Part shown: piece by piece, positions 32,172 to 41,043 of the stretch | Layout of the letters: each line of letters starts with the position of its first letter | How positions within the stretch are numbered: the stretch's first letter is position 1 | Assembly: GCF_000963005.1 (NCBI RefSeq) | Contig: NZ_JZHZ01000007.1 | Span: forward strand, 1,218,118 to 1,282,117 | Source: Xanthomonas sp. GPE 39 | Lineage (GTDB): Bacteria; Pseudomonadota; Gammaproteobacteria; Xanthomonadales; Xanthomonadaceae | DNA: 64,000 nucleotides | Reading direction: 5' to 3' | Program-made: the position numbers and the translations under genes | The notes under the pieces: generated by a model | The model's input: the letters and a program-made list of their open reading frames with translations, nothing else | Told to the model about the DNA's origin: nothing | The model's database searches: none

Positions 32172-33687
32172 CCAACTGTTCCAGATCGTGTGGCGATTGT
32201 GGCCGCCCGAACAAGAATCCTTGGAACCGCCGACAGCCCATCGCCGACAACATATCGCACTGTGCGGGCTCTTCGATGCCTTCGGCCAGTGCGACCATGC
32301 CCATGACTTCCGAGATCTCGACGATCTTCGCCAGCAATCGGCGTGCAGAGTCCTCACTCATCGCATCGTTGACGAATTGCCGGTCGATTTTGAGTTTGGT
32401 GACGGGCAGAGTCCGTAACATCGACAGCGACGAGAAGCCCGTGCCGAAGTCGTCCAGCGCCCAGCCGATGCCGAATGCTTTCAACTCGTGCATCTTTTCG
32501 CGGACTGCCTCGATATCCACGCACAAAGCCGATTCGGTCAGTTCCAGTTCCAGCAAGCTGGGGTTTACGCCTGCGGCGACGATCACCTCCAGCACCGATG
32601 TCACGAAGGTCTGATCCAGAAGTTGCACCGGGCTGACATTCACCGCCACGACCATATCGCATAGTTCTGGTTCCTGGGACCACTTGCGCAGCGTTGCGCA
32701 CACCTGGCGTAGTACCTCCATGCCGATATCGCGGATCAAGGCATTTTCTTCGGCCAATGGAATGAATTTGTCCGGAGTCAGCAGCGTTCCGCTGGGATGT
32801 TGCCACCGTACCAGTGCCTCTGCTCCCAGTACCTTGCCGGTCTCGCTGACCTGTGGCTGGTAGAGCACCTTGATTTCCTGGTTTCTGACCGCGCGCACCA
32901 GTTCGCGTTCAAGTGAAAGACGCGCATCGACATCGCTGCGATAGATGTACAGAATTGCCGCGAGCAGCATGGTGGAGAGCGCGATGCTGGAGGTTGCGCC
33001 GAGCATGCGCAATTGCGGCGGTGGCGATGCGAACAATGGGGTGAAATCCAGCGCGCCCACCCCGAATGCGATGAATATCGCCATGCACGTCAGCGGGAAG
33101 ACATTGGCGCTGTAGCGATGGCGTCGGTCGAACGCGAGTAGCATGCTGGCCGCCAGTGGCAGGAAGAACAGGTGCGTCGATCTTGGAATGTGAGCGATTG
33201 GCGTATCGGCGAATGAAATCACCAGTACCACGACGAAGATGCCGTGCGCCACCAGGGACAAGGCGGTGGCGTTGCCACGCCGGAACCCGTGGATCGCCAG
33301 CAGGCCGACGGCGGTCAATCCGACGAACGTGACGGCCAGTCCTGGCAGGTTGTACAGCAGGCAGCATGCGGTCCATACCAGGCCCATGATGGTGCAGCAA
33401 GCCCCTGCCAGTCCGAGCGTGGTGCGCACCTTGCGATTTCGGTTAGCGTCGCGAAATTTCAGATTGACCCAGCTCTCGCCATGAGAGGATGGTTTTTCCA
33501 AGCCAGTGGATCCCTTGATTGCTGGTGTTTGCGTGCCTTCTCCTGTTTGTACGGTGTTGGTGTTGGTGATAGGCACGCGCGCGTCATGTGCTGTGCGACG
33601 GCTTTCTGCATGGTGTGCCGTTGAAGAATCATTGCGCTGTGCAACTGGCTGGGTGTCGGCAGCGGCTACGTTGTCGCGCATGGGCAT
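32137..33687 (-). CDS. Membrane EAL-domain c-di-GMP phosphodiesterase
   Basis: A 516-residue protein. A polar N-terminal region (about 1-90) is followed by six to seven hydrophobic helices (about 95-265), then a complete EAL domain. Catalytic residues are present: EALVRW, NVSPVQL, LELTES, ALDDFGTG, LKIDRQFV and ALAEGIEE, so it should hydrolyse c-di-GMP. No GGDEF domain. ATG 33687 has AGGA upstream; an in-frame ATG at 33747 has an even better GAGGA site and would add 20 residues. Its end overlaps tcdA by 35 bases. A tandem 14-base repeat lies about 180 bases upstream of the ATG. Confidence 0.9.
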   Translation of the reverse strand: MPMRDNVAAADTQPVAQRNDSSTAHHAESRRTAHDARVPITNTNTVQTGEGTQTPAIKGSTGLEKPSSHGESWVNLKFRDANRNRKVRTTLGLAGACCTIMGLVWTACCLLYNLPGLAVTFVGLTAVGLLAIHGFRRGNATALSLVAHGIFVVVLVISFADTPIAHIPRSTHLFFLPLAASMLLAFDRRHRYSANVFPLTCMAIFIAFGVGALDFTPLFASPPPQLRMLGATSSIALSTMLLAAILYIYRSDVDARLSLERELVRAVRNQEIKVLYQPQVSETGKVLGAEALVRWQHPSGTLLTPDKFIPLAEENALIRDIGMEVLRQVCATLRKWSQEPELCDMVVAVNVSPVQLLDQTFVTSVLEVIVAAGVNPSLLELELTESALCVDIEAVREKMHELKAFGIGWALDDFGTGFSSLSMLRTLPVTKLKIDRQFVNDAMSEDSARRLLAKIVEISEVMGMVALAEGIEEPAQCDMLSAMGCRRFQGFLFGRPQSPHDLEQLVTAQANMQQAH

Positions 33688-34005
33688 ATAGTTTTCCTGG
33701 AGCGTGCGCCATCTACGGCACGCGCGTTGCGTGCCGGCTGGCGACATCTCTTCCTCGTTGATTTCCTGATTGAAAAATTCACCGGTTGTGGCACGCCAAA
33801 CGCATGCCACGATACCGGCCCCCGAATATGTTGCTCCAAAATCTAGACCGAATTTCCGCCTCAGTCCGCGATGTACACGAACTGATGTAGACGAACTCCG
33901 GTCCCACTCCCCTTGTATTCACATTAACTGAAATCGACGATGTGCAAACCTATCGATCGCGGTGCCCAGTTCACAGTTTCGCTCTAAATATATAAAAATG
34001 AGCGA
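33688..34005. other. Intergenic region upstream of the EAL gene
   Basis: About 320 bases, no supported gene. It contains the 14-base tandem direct repeat at 33870-33897 and an A/T-rich patch (about 33980-34000) just after the tatD stop on the minus strand. Confidence 0.5.
33870..33897. repeat. Tandem 14-base direct repeat, possible operator
   Basis: GATGTACACGAACT directly followed by GATGTAGACGAACT (one mismatch). Head-to-tail copies upstream of a regulatory gene resemble activator or repressor sites. Role inferred from position only. Confidence 0.55.
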
Positions 34006-34791
34006 TCAGAACGCTTCGGTGAGGGGTGTTTGCAGTCCGAATAACTGCCGTGCATTGCGTGTGGTCTGCGCGGCGATGGCGGTGGCTGGCTCGCCACGCA
34101 GCGTGGCAATGGTGTCCAGCACCGTGCGCAACCGTGCCGGTTCGTTACGTTGGCCGCGGATCGATGCGTCGGGTTGGTCGGGTGCATCTGTTTCCAGTAG
34201 TAACTGTTGCAGTGGCAGTTCGGCAGCCAGGCGCCGTAGTCGTTGTGCACGCGGGTAAGTGACTGGACCACCGAGGCCGATCAGAAAATCCAGCTCGCGC
34301 AATTGCCGGGCTTGCTCGATGCTGCCAGCGAAACTGTGCACGACGCCACGCAGGCGTCCCACCTTGCGGATTGCCAGGATCACCGCGTCGACTGAGCGCC
34401 GCGCATGCACGATCACGGGTAGGTCGAACGTGCGTGCCAGATGCAGTTGTGCGACGAAGTAGCGTTGTTGCTCGACGGGGTCAAGTCCGGTGACGAAGAA
34501 ATCCAGCCCGCATTCGCCGATTGCGCAGGGGCGCTCGCGGGCGATCCAGTCGGCGAGTGTTTCCAGATGCGTGGGCCGATGTTGTGCCAGGAACAGCGGA
34601 TGCAACCCATAGGCAGGATGCAGCCCTGGCGTTGTCGCGCACACCGCACGCAGTGTGGGCCAGCAGGCCGCAGTCACCGCCGGCACGATCTGTGCGACGA
34701 CGCCAGCGTCCTGTGCGCGGGCGATCACTGCGGCGCGGTCGTGATCGAAGGCGTCCGCGTCCAGATGACAGTGGCTGTCGATCAATTCCAT
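34006..34791 (-). CDS. TatD family metal-dependent hydrolase
   Basis: A 261-residue TIM-barrel enzyme. Metal ligands are in the start IDSHCHLD (His7, His9), IGECGLDFF (Glu), VIVHARR (His), VVHSFAG (His) and the ETDAPDQP loop (Asp), as in TatD nucleases/YjjV. These enzymes act as 3'-5' exonucleases or D-aminoacyl-tRNA deacylase-like hydrolases; this member's substrate is not certain. Length is normal. Confidence 0.92.
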   Translation of the reverse strand: MELIDSHCHLDADAFDHDRAAVIARAQDAGVVAQIVPAVTAACWPTLRAVCATTPGLHPAYGLHPLFLAQHRPTHLETLADWIARERPCAIGECGLDFFVTGLDPVEQQRYFVAQLHLARTFDLPVIVHARRSVDAVILAIRKVGRLRGVVHSFAGSIEQARQLRELDFLIGLGGPVTYPRAQRLRRLAAELPLQQLLLETDAPDQPDASIRGQRNEPARLRTVLDTIATLRGEPATAIAAQTTRNARQLFGLQTPLTEAF

Positions 34792-34797
34792 CGGCGC

Positions 34798-35049
34798 TCA
34801 ATCGTGCAGATGAGGCGTGCTGAAGAGCGGTGATCCAGGTGCGAGGGGAGCAGTGTCCAGCGCGAACACGCGCGATTTGCTGAACGGTGCCGGCCCAGGC
34901 GGTGACTGCCGGAGGCGAGTCCGTCGGTGGCCATTCGCAAACCCTTCCGGTCGCGCAATTTCTCGGCCCGGCGCGGCAGCGCCAGCATGATCGAATGGGG
35001 CATGGAGGGTTCTCCGACCAGTGGGTGGAAACGCTAACACGCCCGTCAT
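34798..35049 (-). pseudogene. Possible frameshifted small gene upstream of tatD
   Basis: Two overlapping frames each look coding over half of the region. One starts at ATG 35003 with GGAG upstream (MPHSIMLALPRRAEKLRDRKGLRMATDGLASG); another, shifted by one base, continues in protein-like form to the stop at 34798 (FSKSRVFALDTAPLAPGSPLFSTPHLHD). High third-position GC moves from one frame to the other near 34900. This suggests a small gene broken by a frameshift or a sequencing error. No family recognised. Confidence 0.35.
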
Positions 35050-35195
35050 GGCGGCGTTTTTATCGTGCTCGCCGACGACGGCAGAGTCGATTGCTGAATA
35101 TCGCTGAATAGGGAGCGGATTGGTTCAGCTTCAGCATGGTAATCACAGCACCGTAGACAACGCGGCCAGCCCGCAAAACAGACAGGAGAGAGACG
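35050..35195. other. Spacer before the glycine-zipper gene
   Basis: Together with the possible broken gene, a 404-base stretch (34792-35195) holds no certain gene. An AGGAGAG ribosome site lies just before 35196. Confidence 0.5.
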
Positions 35196-36014
35196 ATGAA
35201 GACCACGACGACAACCATTCTGGTCGCGGCTGGCGCATTGCTGGTCGGTGGTGCCGCGACGGCGGCGTTCATGAACAACCACAACAGGTCTGACGATTAC
35301 TCCGGCAGCGCTGATGTGCGTCCGTCGCTGGACGGCAGCCGCGGCGATAGTGCGCTCGGCAACGGTGTCGGCGGCAGGCTGGAGTACGCCGATGTGGTGC
35401 GGGTGGATCCGATCACCCAGCAGCAGCCGCACTATGCCGATGTGATCGGCGTCCAGCCGCTGCGCGAGATCGCCACCACCGACGTGCCGCGCCAGGTGTG
35501 TCACGACGTGGTGGTGCAGGAGCGCCTGCCGCGGCGCGACGTCAACAACATCGGCGGTACCGTGCTCGGCGCGGTGGTCGGCGGTTTGGTAGGTAATCAG
35601 ATTGGTCATGGCGGCGGGCGCAGGGTCGCGACGGCGGCCGGCGCGGTTGCTGGTGGCTACATCGGCAATCGCATCGAGGAGAATCACGTCGGTGGCCGCG
35701 TGGTGGATCGTGATGTGCGCCGTTGCCACACCGAGAATGGCCTCGCCGAGTCTTCCCGCATCACCGGCTACGACGTGACCTATCGCAACGACGACGGCAC
35801 CACCGGCACGATGCGCATGGACACCCGGCCGGGCAGCCGCATTGAATTGGGTAGCCAGGACGTGGTCAAGGGCTACGACGTGACTTACCGCTACGACGGT
35901 CTGGAAAAGACCGTGCGCATGGACCAAAAGCCCAATAGTGATCGCCTGCCGGTGCTCGATGGGCGGTTGGTGACGCAGACGGCCTCGGCTGTTGACACCA
36001 TCAGCCAGCGCTGA
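35196..36014 (+). CDS. Glycine-zipper 2TM domain envelope protein
   Basis: A 272-residue exported protein. An N-terminal hydrophobic segment (TILVAAGALLVGGAATAAF) acts as signal or anchor without a lipobox. A strand-rich part with CHDVVVQERLPRRD is followed by the glycine zipper (GGTVLGAVVGGLVGNQIGHGGG and TAAGAVAGGYIGNRIEE as key parts), then two repeats of YDVTY-(R/N)-DG-MRMD. Likely in the outer membrane or periplasm; related proteins are annotated as SlyB/RickA-like surface antigens. GGAGAG precedes the ATG; a perfect palindrome follows. Confidence 0.85.
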   Translation: MKTTTTTILVAAGALLVGGAATAAFMNNHNRSDDYSGSADVRPSLDGSRGDSALGNGVGGRLEYADVVRVDPITQQQPHYADVIGVQPLREIATTDVPRQVCHDVVVQERLPRRDVNNIGGTVLGAVVGGLVGNQIGHGGGRRVATAAGAVAGGYIGNRIEENHVGGRVVDRDVRRCHTENGLAESSRITGYDVTYRNDDGTTGTMRMDTRPGSRIELGSQDVVKGYDVTYRYDGLEKTVRMDQKPNSDRLPVLDGRLVTQTASAVDTISQR

Positions 36015-36035
36015 TTCGGCAGCGAAGGTTCCCGA

Positions 36036-36063
36036 CGAAGGCCGGCGCATGCGCCGGCCTTCG
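36036..36063. terminator. 28-base perfect palindrome after glycine-zipper gene
   Basis: A perfectly self-complementary stretch with CGAAGGCCGGCG as left arm and GCATGC at the centre, 22 bases after the stop. No U-run; probably an mRNA-end hairpin or weak terminator. Confidence 0.55.
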
Positions 36064-36244
36064 CGTGTGTGGGCCTGCATGATGGAGGTGCGCATCGACG
36101 ATGCGCGGCCCGCGTGTTCCTGCATGGGTTTGGTGGACCTTGCAGCGTCTGCATCCACGCATTGCGCACGCGTGTGTCGCCGAAACCGCGCATGAGGGCC
36201 GCAAGGCCACTTGCCCGCTCGGCCTGGGTCGGCTCGAATGGGGA

Positions 36245-36265
36245 AACCGTTGCCGCGCAACGGTT
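36245..36265. promoter_or_regulatory. Inverted repeat upstream of dnaB
   Basis: AACCGTTGC, CGC, GCAACGGTT: perfect 9-base arms with a 3-base spacer, 133 bases before the dnaB ATG. Could be an operator or hairpin. Confidence 0.4.
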
Positions 36266-36284
36266 CTTGCAGGTTCTCAACGGG

Positions 36285-36293
36285 TTGTCCACA
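36285..36293 (+). promoter_or_regulatory. DnaA-box-like 9-mer upstream of dnaB
   Basis: TTGTCCACA differs from the strong box TTATCCACA by one base. It lies about 105 bases before dnaB. A weaker TTGTCCCTG follows at 36297. Suggests, but does not prove, DnaA control of dnaB. Confidence 0.35.
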
Positions 36294-36397
36294 GATTTGT
36301 CCCTGGCTGGTTGCGACACCGTCGATTAGCATCTGCGGTCGGGCTGCGGTGAGAGGCTGCGCCCGCCGACCGCGTCCCCAGAGAGAACCCCCTGCCC

Positions 36398-37816
36398 ATG
36401 TCAGCACGTCCCGGCTACCGCGGCGATCGCAAAAGCGAGCGTGGCGAACGCAGCGAGCCGCGTCTGGATCAACTGCGCGTGCCGCCGCATTCGATCGAGG
36501 CCGAGCAGGCCGTGCTCGGTGGCCTGATGCTGGCGCCGGAGGCCTACGACCGGATCAACGACCAGCTTACCGACAAGGATTTCTACCGGCGCGACCACCA
36601 GTTGATTTACCGCGCGATCCGCGAACTCGCCGAAAAGGACCGTCCGTTCGACGCGGTCACCCTGGGCGAGTGGTTCGAGTCGCAGGGCAAGCTGGAGACG
36701 GTCGGCGATGGCGCTTACCTGATCGAGTTGGCCAGCACCACGCCTTCGGCCGCCAACATCGGTGCCTATGCCGAAATCGTGCGCGACAAGGCGGTGTTGC
36801 GGCAATTGATCGAAGTTGGCACGGCCATCGTCAACGACGGTTTTCAGCCGGAGGGCCGCGAGAGCGCGGAGTTGCTGGCGTCGGCGGAGAAGGCGGTGTT
36901 CCAGATCGCCGAGGCCGGTGCACGCGGGCGTCGCGATTTCGTCGCCATGCCCGGCGCGTTGAAAGACGCGTTCGAGGAATTGCGCAGCCGCTTTGAGAGC
37001 GGCGGCAACATCACCGGCTTGCCGACTGGTTATAGCGATTTCGACGCGATGACCGCTGGCCTGCAGCCGACCGACTTGATCATCCTCGCCGCGCGTCCGG
37101 CGATGGGTAAGACCACCTTGGCGTTGAACATCGCCGAGTACGCGGCGATCAAGTCGAAGAAAGCGGTGGCGGTGTTTTCGATGGAAATGTCCGCCTCGCA
37201 GCTTGCGATGCGCCTGATCTCCTCCAATGGCCGGATCAACGCCCAGCGTCTGCGCACCGGCCAGCTTGAGGATGAGGACTGGGCCCGCGTCACTGGCGCG
37301 ATCAAAATGCTCAAGGAAACCAAGATCTTCATCGACGATACCCCGGGCGTGTCGCCGGAGGTGTTGCGTTCCAAGGCGCGCCGGCTCAAGCGCGAACACG
37401 ATCTGGGTCTGATCGTGATCGATTATCTGCAGTTGATGTCGGTTCCCGGCAACAGCGAGAACCGCGCCACCGAGATTTCGGAAATTTCGCGTTCGCTCAA
37501 GGGCCTGGCCAAGGAATTGGGCGTGCCGGTGATCGCGTTGTCGCAGCTCAATCGTTCGTTGGAGACGCGCACCGACAAGCGCCCGGTGATGGCGGACCTG
37601 CGCGAATCCGGCGCTATCGAGCAGGACGCGGACATGATCGTGTTCATCTACCGCGACGACTACTACAACAAGGAAAACTCCCCGGACAAGGGCTTGGCCG
37701 AGATCATCATCGGCAAGCATCGTGGTGGCCCGACCGGGTCGTGCAAGCTCAAGTTCTTCGGCGAATACACCCGCTTCGACAATCTCGCGCACGATTCGAT
37801 CGGCTCCTTCGAATAG
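36398..37816 (+). CDS. dnaB: Replicative DNA helicase DnaB
   Basis: A 472-residue hexameric 5'-3' helicase that unwinds the replication fork. The N-terminal helical domain starts at RVPPHSIEAEQAVLGGLML (about residue 27), preceded by a basic tail. The RecA-like domain has Walker A ARPAMGKTT, FSMEMSASQLAMRL, Walker B (GLIVIDYLQLMS), SQLNRSLETR and IEQDADMIVFIYRD. No intein is present. AGAGAG is near the ATG. The photolyase gene follows after 160 bases. Confidence 0.97.
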   Translation: MSARPGYRGDRKSERGERSEPRLDQLRVPPHSIEAEQAVLGGLMLAPEAYDRINDQLTDKDFYRRDHQLIYRAIRELAEKDRPFDAVTLGEWFESQGKLETVGDGAYLIELASTTPSAANIGAYAEIVRDKAVLRQLIEVGTAIVNDGFQPEGRESAELLASAEKAVFQIAEAGARGRRDFVAMPGALKDAFEELRSRFESGGNITGLPTGYSDFDAMTAGLQPTDLIILAARPAMGKTTLALNIAEYAAIKSKKAVAVFSMEMSASQLAMRLISSNGRINAQRLRTGQLEDEDWARVTGAIKMLKETKIFIDDTPGVSPEVLRSKARRLKREHDLGLIVIDYLQLMSVPGNSENRATEISEISRSLKGLAKELGVPVIALSQLNRSLETRTDKRPVMADLRESGAIEQDADMIVFIYRDDYYNKENSPDKGLAEIIIGKHRGGPTGSCKLKFFGEYTRFDNLAHDSIGSFE

Positions 37817-37976
37817 GTGCGCGCCGCGCGAGGCCGCATCTGCGCCATTGCCGATACGGCAGGCGTTGCCTTGCCAGAGAGTCGTGCTTGAGTGCCGATG
37901 TGGTTCTGCCGGCACTCACCTGGCCGATGCGATCAATCCGTATCATGGCGCCTCTTTCGCTGCCGACTGCATGTGC

Positions 37977-39398
37977 ATGAGTTACGCCATCGTCTGGTTC
38001 CGGCGCGATCTGCGCCTGCACGACCAGCCTGCGCTGCAGGCCGCCCTCGCGGCGGGCCATCTCCCCGTGCCGGTATACCTGCACAGTCCCGAGGACGAAG
38101 GCGAGTGGGCGGCCGGGGCCGCGTCGTGTGCTTGGCTACAGCGCTCGCTGGCTGCGTTGGATGCGCAATTGCGCGCCCGCGGTTCGCGCCTGATCCTGCG
38201 CCAGGGGCCGGCCGAGCACGCGCTGCGCCAGGTGATCGCCGAATGCGGGGCGGTCGCGGTGTACTGGAATCGTCGTTACGAGCCGGCCACGCAGCCGCGC
38301 GATGCCCGGCTCAAGCACGACCTGCGCGCGCTTGGATTGGAGGTGCATAGCCACAATGGCGCGTTGTTGTTCGAGCCGTGGCAGTTGGCGACCCAGCAAG
38401 GTGGACCGTACAAGGTGTTCACCCCGTTCTGGCGCAGTGCGCTGAGTCGCTTGCAGGTACCAGCGCCGATGCCCGCGCCAGCCACGTTGCCGGCACCGCC
38501 GCAGGCACTGCACAGCGTGGCGCTGGATGCGCTCGGCCTGGCCCCTGCGCACGATTGGGATCGTGGGTTCTGGGAGTGCTGGCAGCCGGGCGAACAAGGC
38601 GCGCACGAGGCCCTGGACGTATTTGTCGATGGCGCACTACGCGATTACCTCGCCGGTCGCGATCGGCCCGATCAGGTCGGCACGTCGCGTTTGTCGCCGC
38701 ACCTGCATTTCGGTGAAATCGCCCCGTGGCGGATCGTCGCCGCTCTGCAGCAGCAACGTCGCGCCGCCACCGCCACGGCGATCGATGGTTATATCCGTCA
38801 ACTTGGCTGGCGCGATTTCGCCTATCACTTGCTGCACCATTTTCCGCATACGCCCGAGCGCAACCTCAATCCGCGCTTCGAGCGTTTCCGCTGGGCGACC
38901 CCGGATCCGGCGCAGTTGCAGGCATGGCAACGCGGATGCAGCGGCGTGCCGATTGTCGATGCCGGCCTGCGTGAGTTGTGGCACACCGGCTGGATGCACA
39001 ATCGCGTGCGCATGATTGTCGCCAGTTATCTGTGCAAGCACCTGCGCGTGCACTGGTCCGAGGGTGCGCGTTGGTTCTGGGACACGCTGGTCGATGCCGA
39101 TCTGGCCAGCAACACGTTGGGCTGGCAATGGGTGGCGGGGACAGGTGCCGATGCCGCGCCGTATTTCCGCGTGTTCAATCCGGTGACGCAGGCGCAGAAA
39201 TTCGATCCGCAGGCGACGTACATCGCGCGCTGGGTGCCGGAGTTGGCGGGGCTGCCGCCGGCTGATCGCTTCGCGCCGTGGTTGGTGCCGCAGCGTTTGG
39301 CTCATGTTGCGCCGCACTATCCGCGTCAGCCGATTGTCGATCTGGCCGCTGGCCGCGATGCGGCATTGGCCGCCTACCGTGAAACCGTCGCTGGCTGA
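37977..39398 (+). CDS. phr: Deoxyribodipyrimidine photolyase
   Basis: A 473-residue photolyase that repairs UV-induced cyclobutane dimers with blue light. The N-terminal antenna domain begins IVWFRRDLRLHDQPAL; the FAD domain has TSRLSPHLHFGEIAP, LGWRDFAYHLL, and the C-terminal signature LRELWHTGWMHNRVRMIVASYLCKHL with the conserved Trp (FWDTLVDADLASNTLGWQW) that passes electrons to FAD. Second ATG of two close ones is chosen (MSYAIVWF). TATCAT about 30 bases upstream may be the -10. Confidence 0.95.
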   Translation: MSYAIVWFRRDLRLHDQPALQAALAAGHLPVPVYLHSPEDEGEWAAGAASCAWLQRSLAALDAQLRARGSRLILRQGPAEHALRQVIAECGAVAVYWNRRYEPATQPRDARLKHDLRALGLEVHSHNGALLFEPWQLATQQGGPYKVFTPFWRSALSRLQVPAPMPAPATLPAPPQALHSVALDALGLAPAHDWDRGFWECWQPGEQGAHEALDVFVDGALRDYLAGRDRPDQVGTSRLSPHLHFGEIAPWRIVAALQQQRRAATATAIDGYIRQLGWRDFAYHLLHHFPHTPERNLNPRFERFRWATPDPAQLQAWQRGCSGVPIVDAGLRELWHTGWMHNRVRMIVASYLCKHLRVHWSEGARWFWDTLVDADLASNTLGWQWVAGTGADAAPYFRVFNPVTQAQKFDPQATYIARWVPELAGLPPADRFAPWLVPQRLAHVAPHYPRQPIVDLAAGRDAALAAYRETVAG

Positions 39399-39492
39399 GC
39401 CGCCAGCGCAGCACGCTGCACGCGAGCGGCACGAACGCGATTGACGCCCTTTGCCGGGCCATGATTCACTCCGACTCCGCATAGGAGCCCGC

Positions 39493-40950
39493 ATGGCCAC
39501 CAGCAGATCAGCTCGCCTTAAGTCGCAGCGCGAACCGATGTCGCGCGTGGATACCGCCTGGTTGCGGATGGATCGGCCAACCAATCCGATGATGATCACC
39601 GGCGTGCTGATGTTGGACGAGCCATTGACGTTAGACCGGCTCAAACAACTGGTGCGCAAACGTTTTCTGGCGTTTGCGCGTTTTATGCAAAAGCCGGTGG
39701 AGACCACCACCGGCGCCTATTGGCAACGCGACGACGATTTCGACCTGGACTGGCATGTGCGTCTGTCGGCATTGCCGGGGCGAGGGCAGAAAAAAGCGCT
39801 GGAGCGTTTTGTCGGGCAGATGGCGTCTACACCCTTGGACAAAACCAAGCCGCTGTGGCAGTTCCATTTGATCGAACGTTACGAAGGCGGTTCGGCGCTG
39901 GTGGTGCGTATCCACCACTGCTATGCCGACGGCATTGCGTTGGTGCAGGTGCTGTTGTCGTTGACCGATACGCAGCGTGTGCCGGAGCCATCGGCGCAGC
40001 TTGGTCGTGCCTGGCTCAAAGACGACGGCAAGGACGTCGTGCGCCGGGTCGGTGCGATGGATCGTTATCTCAGGCTCGGCGGGCGCATGCTCGATAAAGG
40101 CCGTGCAATGGCGCAGGATCCCAACCTGCCGACCATACTGGCGCGCGAAGGCGGGTTGATCGGCCGCGAACTGGTCAACGCGCTGCTGTTGTCCGACGAT
40201 CCGCCGACGTTGCTGCGGGGTCGTCTGGGCGTGAGCAAGCGTGTGGCCTGGGCCGCGCCGTTGGACCTGAGCGAAGTGAAGGCGGTGGGCCGCGCTTGCG
40301 ATTGCACGGTCAACGACGTGCTGATGGCGACCATGGCCGGTGCGTTGCGCGACTATATGCTCGAACGCGGCGAGCGCTTGGAGGGAGTGACGCTACGCGC
40401 CACGGTGCCGGTCAATCTGCGTCCGCTGGAACACGCGCGCAAACTCGGCAACCATTTCGGCCTGGTGTTTTTGGATTTGCCGGTGGGCCAAGCCAATCCG
40501 GTGCGGCGACTGCAGTGCGTCGCCGCGTCGATGCAACAACTCAAGCAGTCGCGGCAAGCGATGGTGGTGTTCGGATTGCTGGCCGCAGTGGGCATGGCAC
40601 CAGCGGGGTTGCAGTCTGCGGCGCTGGACTTGTTCAGTCGCAAAGCGACCACGGTGGCAACCAACGTGCCGGGACCGCAGCAACCGCTCTATCTGGCGGG
40701 GAGTCGGGTGCGCGAGATGATGTTCTGGGTGCCGCAGACCGGCTCGATTGGTGTTGGCGTGTCGATCATGAGCTACAACCATCGCGTGCATTTCGGCCTG
40801 ATCGGCGATGCGCGGCTGATTCCCGATCCGGATGCGGTGATGCGGCGCGTGGCGGCCGAGTTCGAAAAACTGCTGTACCTGGCGCTGATGGGTAACTGGG
40901 AGCATCCCTTGCGTGCAGTGGATGCGGAAGGCCTGCTGCCGCTTCCCTGA
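39493..40950 (+). CDS. Wax ester synthase/diacylglycerol acyltransferase (WS/DGAT) family protein
   Basis: A 485-residue acyltransferase with the catalytic HHxxxDG motif as IHHCYADG (about residue 143) and the family start MSRVDTAWLRMDRPTNPMMITG. The C-terminal half has the WS/DGAT DUF1298 motifs: TVNDVLMATMAGALRDYM, NLRPL, NHFGLVFLDLP and ATNVPGP. These enzymes esterify fatty alcohols or diacylglycerol with acyl-CoA. Product unknown here; no fatty-acyl reductase or lipid-body genes adjoin. AGGAGC before ATG 39493. Confidence 0.92.
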   Translation: MATSRSARLKSQREPMSRVDTAWLRMDRPTNPMMITGVLMLDEPLTLDRLKQLVRKRFLAFARFMQKPVETTTGAYWQRDDDFDLDWHVRLSALPGRGQKKALERFVGQMASTPLDKTKPLWQFHLIERYEGGSALVVRIHHCYADGIALVQVLLSLTDTQRVPEPSAQLGRAWLKDDGKDVVRRVGAMDRYLRLGGRMLDKGRAMAQDPNLPTILAREGGLIGRELVNALLLSDDPPTLLRGRLGVSKRVAWAAPLDLSEVKAVGRACDCTVNDVLMATMAGALRDYMLERGERLEGVTLRATVPVNLRPLEHARKLGNHFGLVFLDLPVGQANPVRRLQCVAASMQQLKQSRQAMVVFGLLAAVGMAPAGLQSAALDLFSRKATTVATNVPGPQQPLYLAGSRVREMMFWVPQTGSIGVGVSIMSYNHRVHFGLIGDARLIPDPDAVMRRVAAEFEKLLYLALMGNWEHPLRAVDAEGLLPLP

Positions 40951-41043
40951 ACCGTGCGTATTCCACGCATGGTCCTGTTCATCCGCATCGTGTGCAGGAC
41001 TGTTTAAGCTGATCCCCTCCATCAAGGTTCGGTAGAAATCACG

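Larger units (their letters stand above)
36015..36397. other. Intergenic region upstream of dnaB
   Basis: About 380 bases. Contents: the palindrome at 36036-36063, a 9-base perfect inverted repeat at 36245-36265, and a DnaA-box-like sequence at 36285-36293. No gene is supported in the remaining sequence. Confidence 0.5.

Noticed and set aside
35046-36407. 453-codon frame opposite the glycine-zipper gene and into the dnaB upstream region
   Set aside because: Composition and lack of domain mark it as a shadow; the plus-strand protein has signal, zipper and ribosome site.
36401-37915. 504-codon frame opposite dnaB
   Set aside because: Same antisense effect; the dnaB frame is unambiguous.
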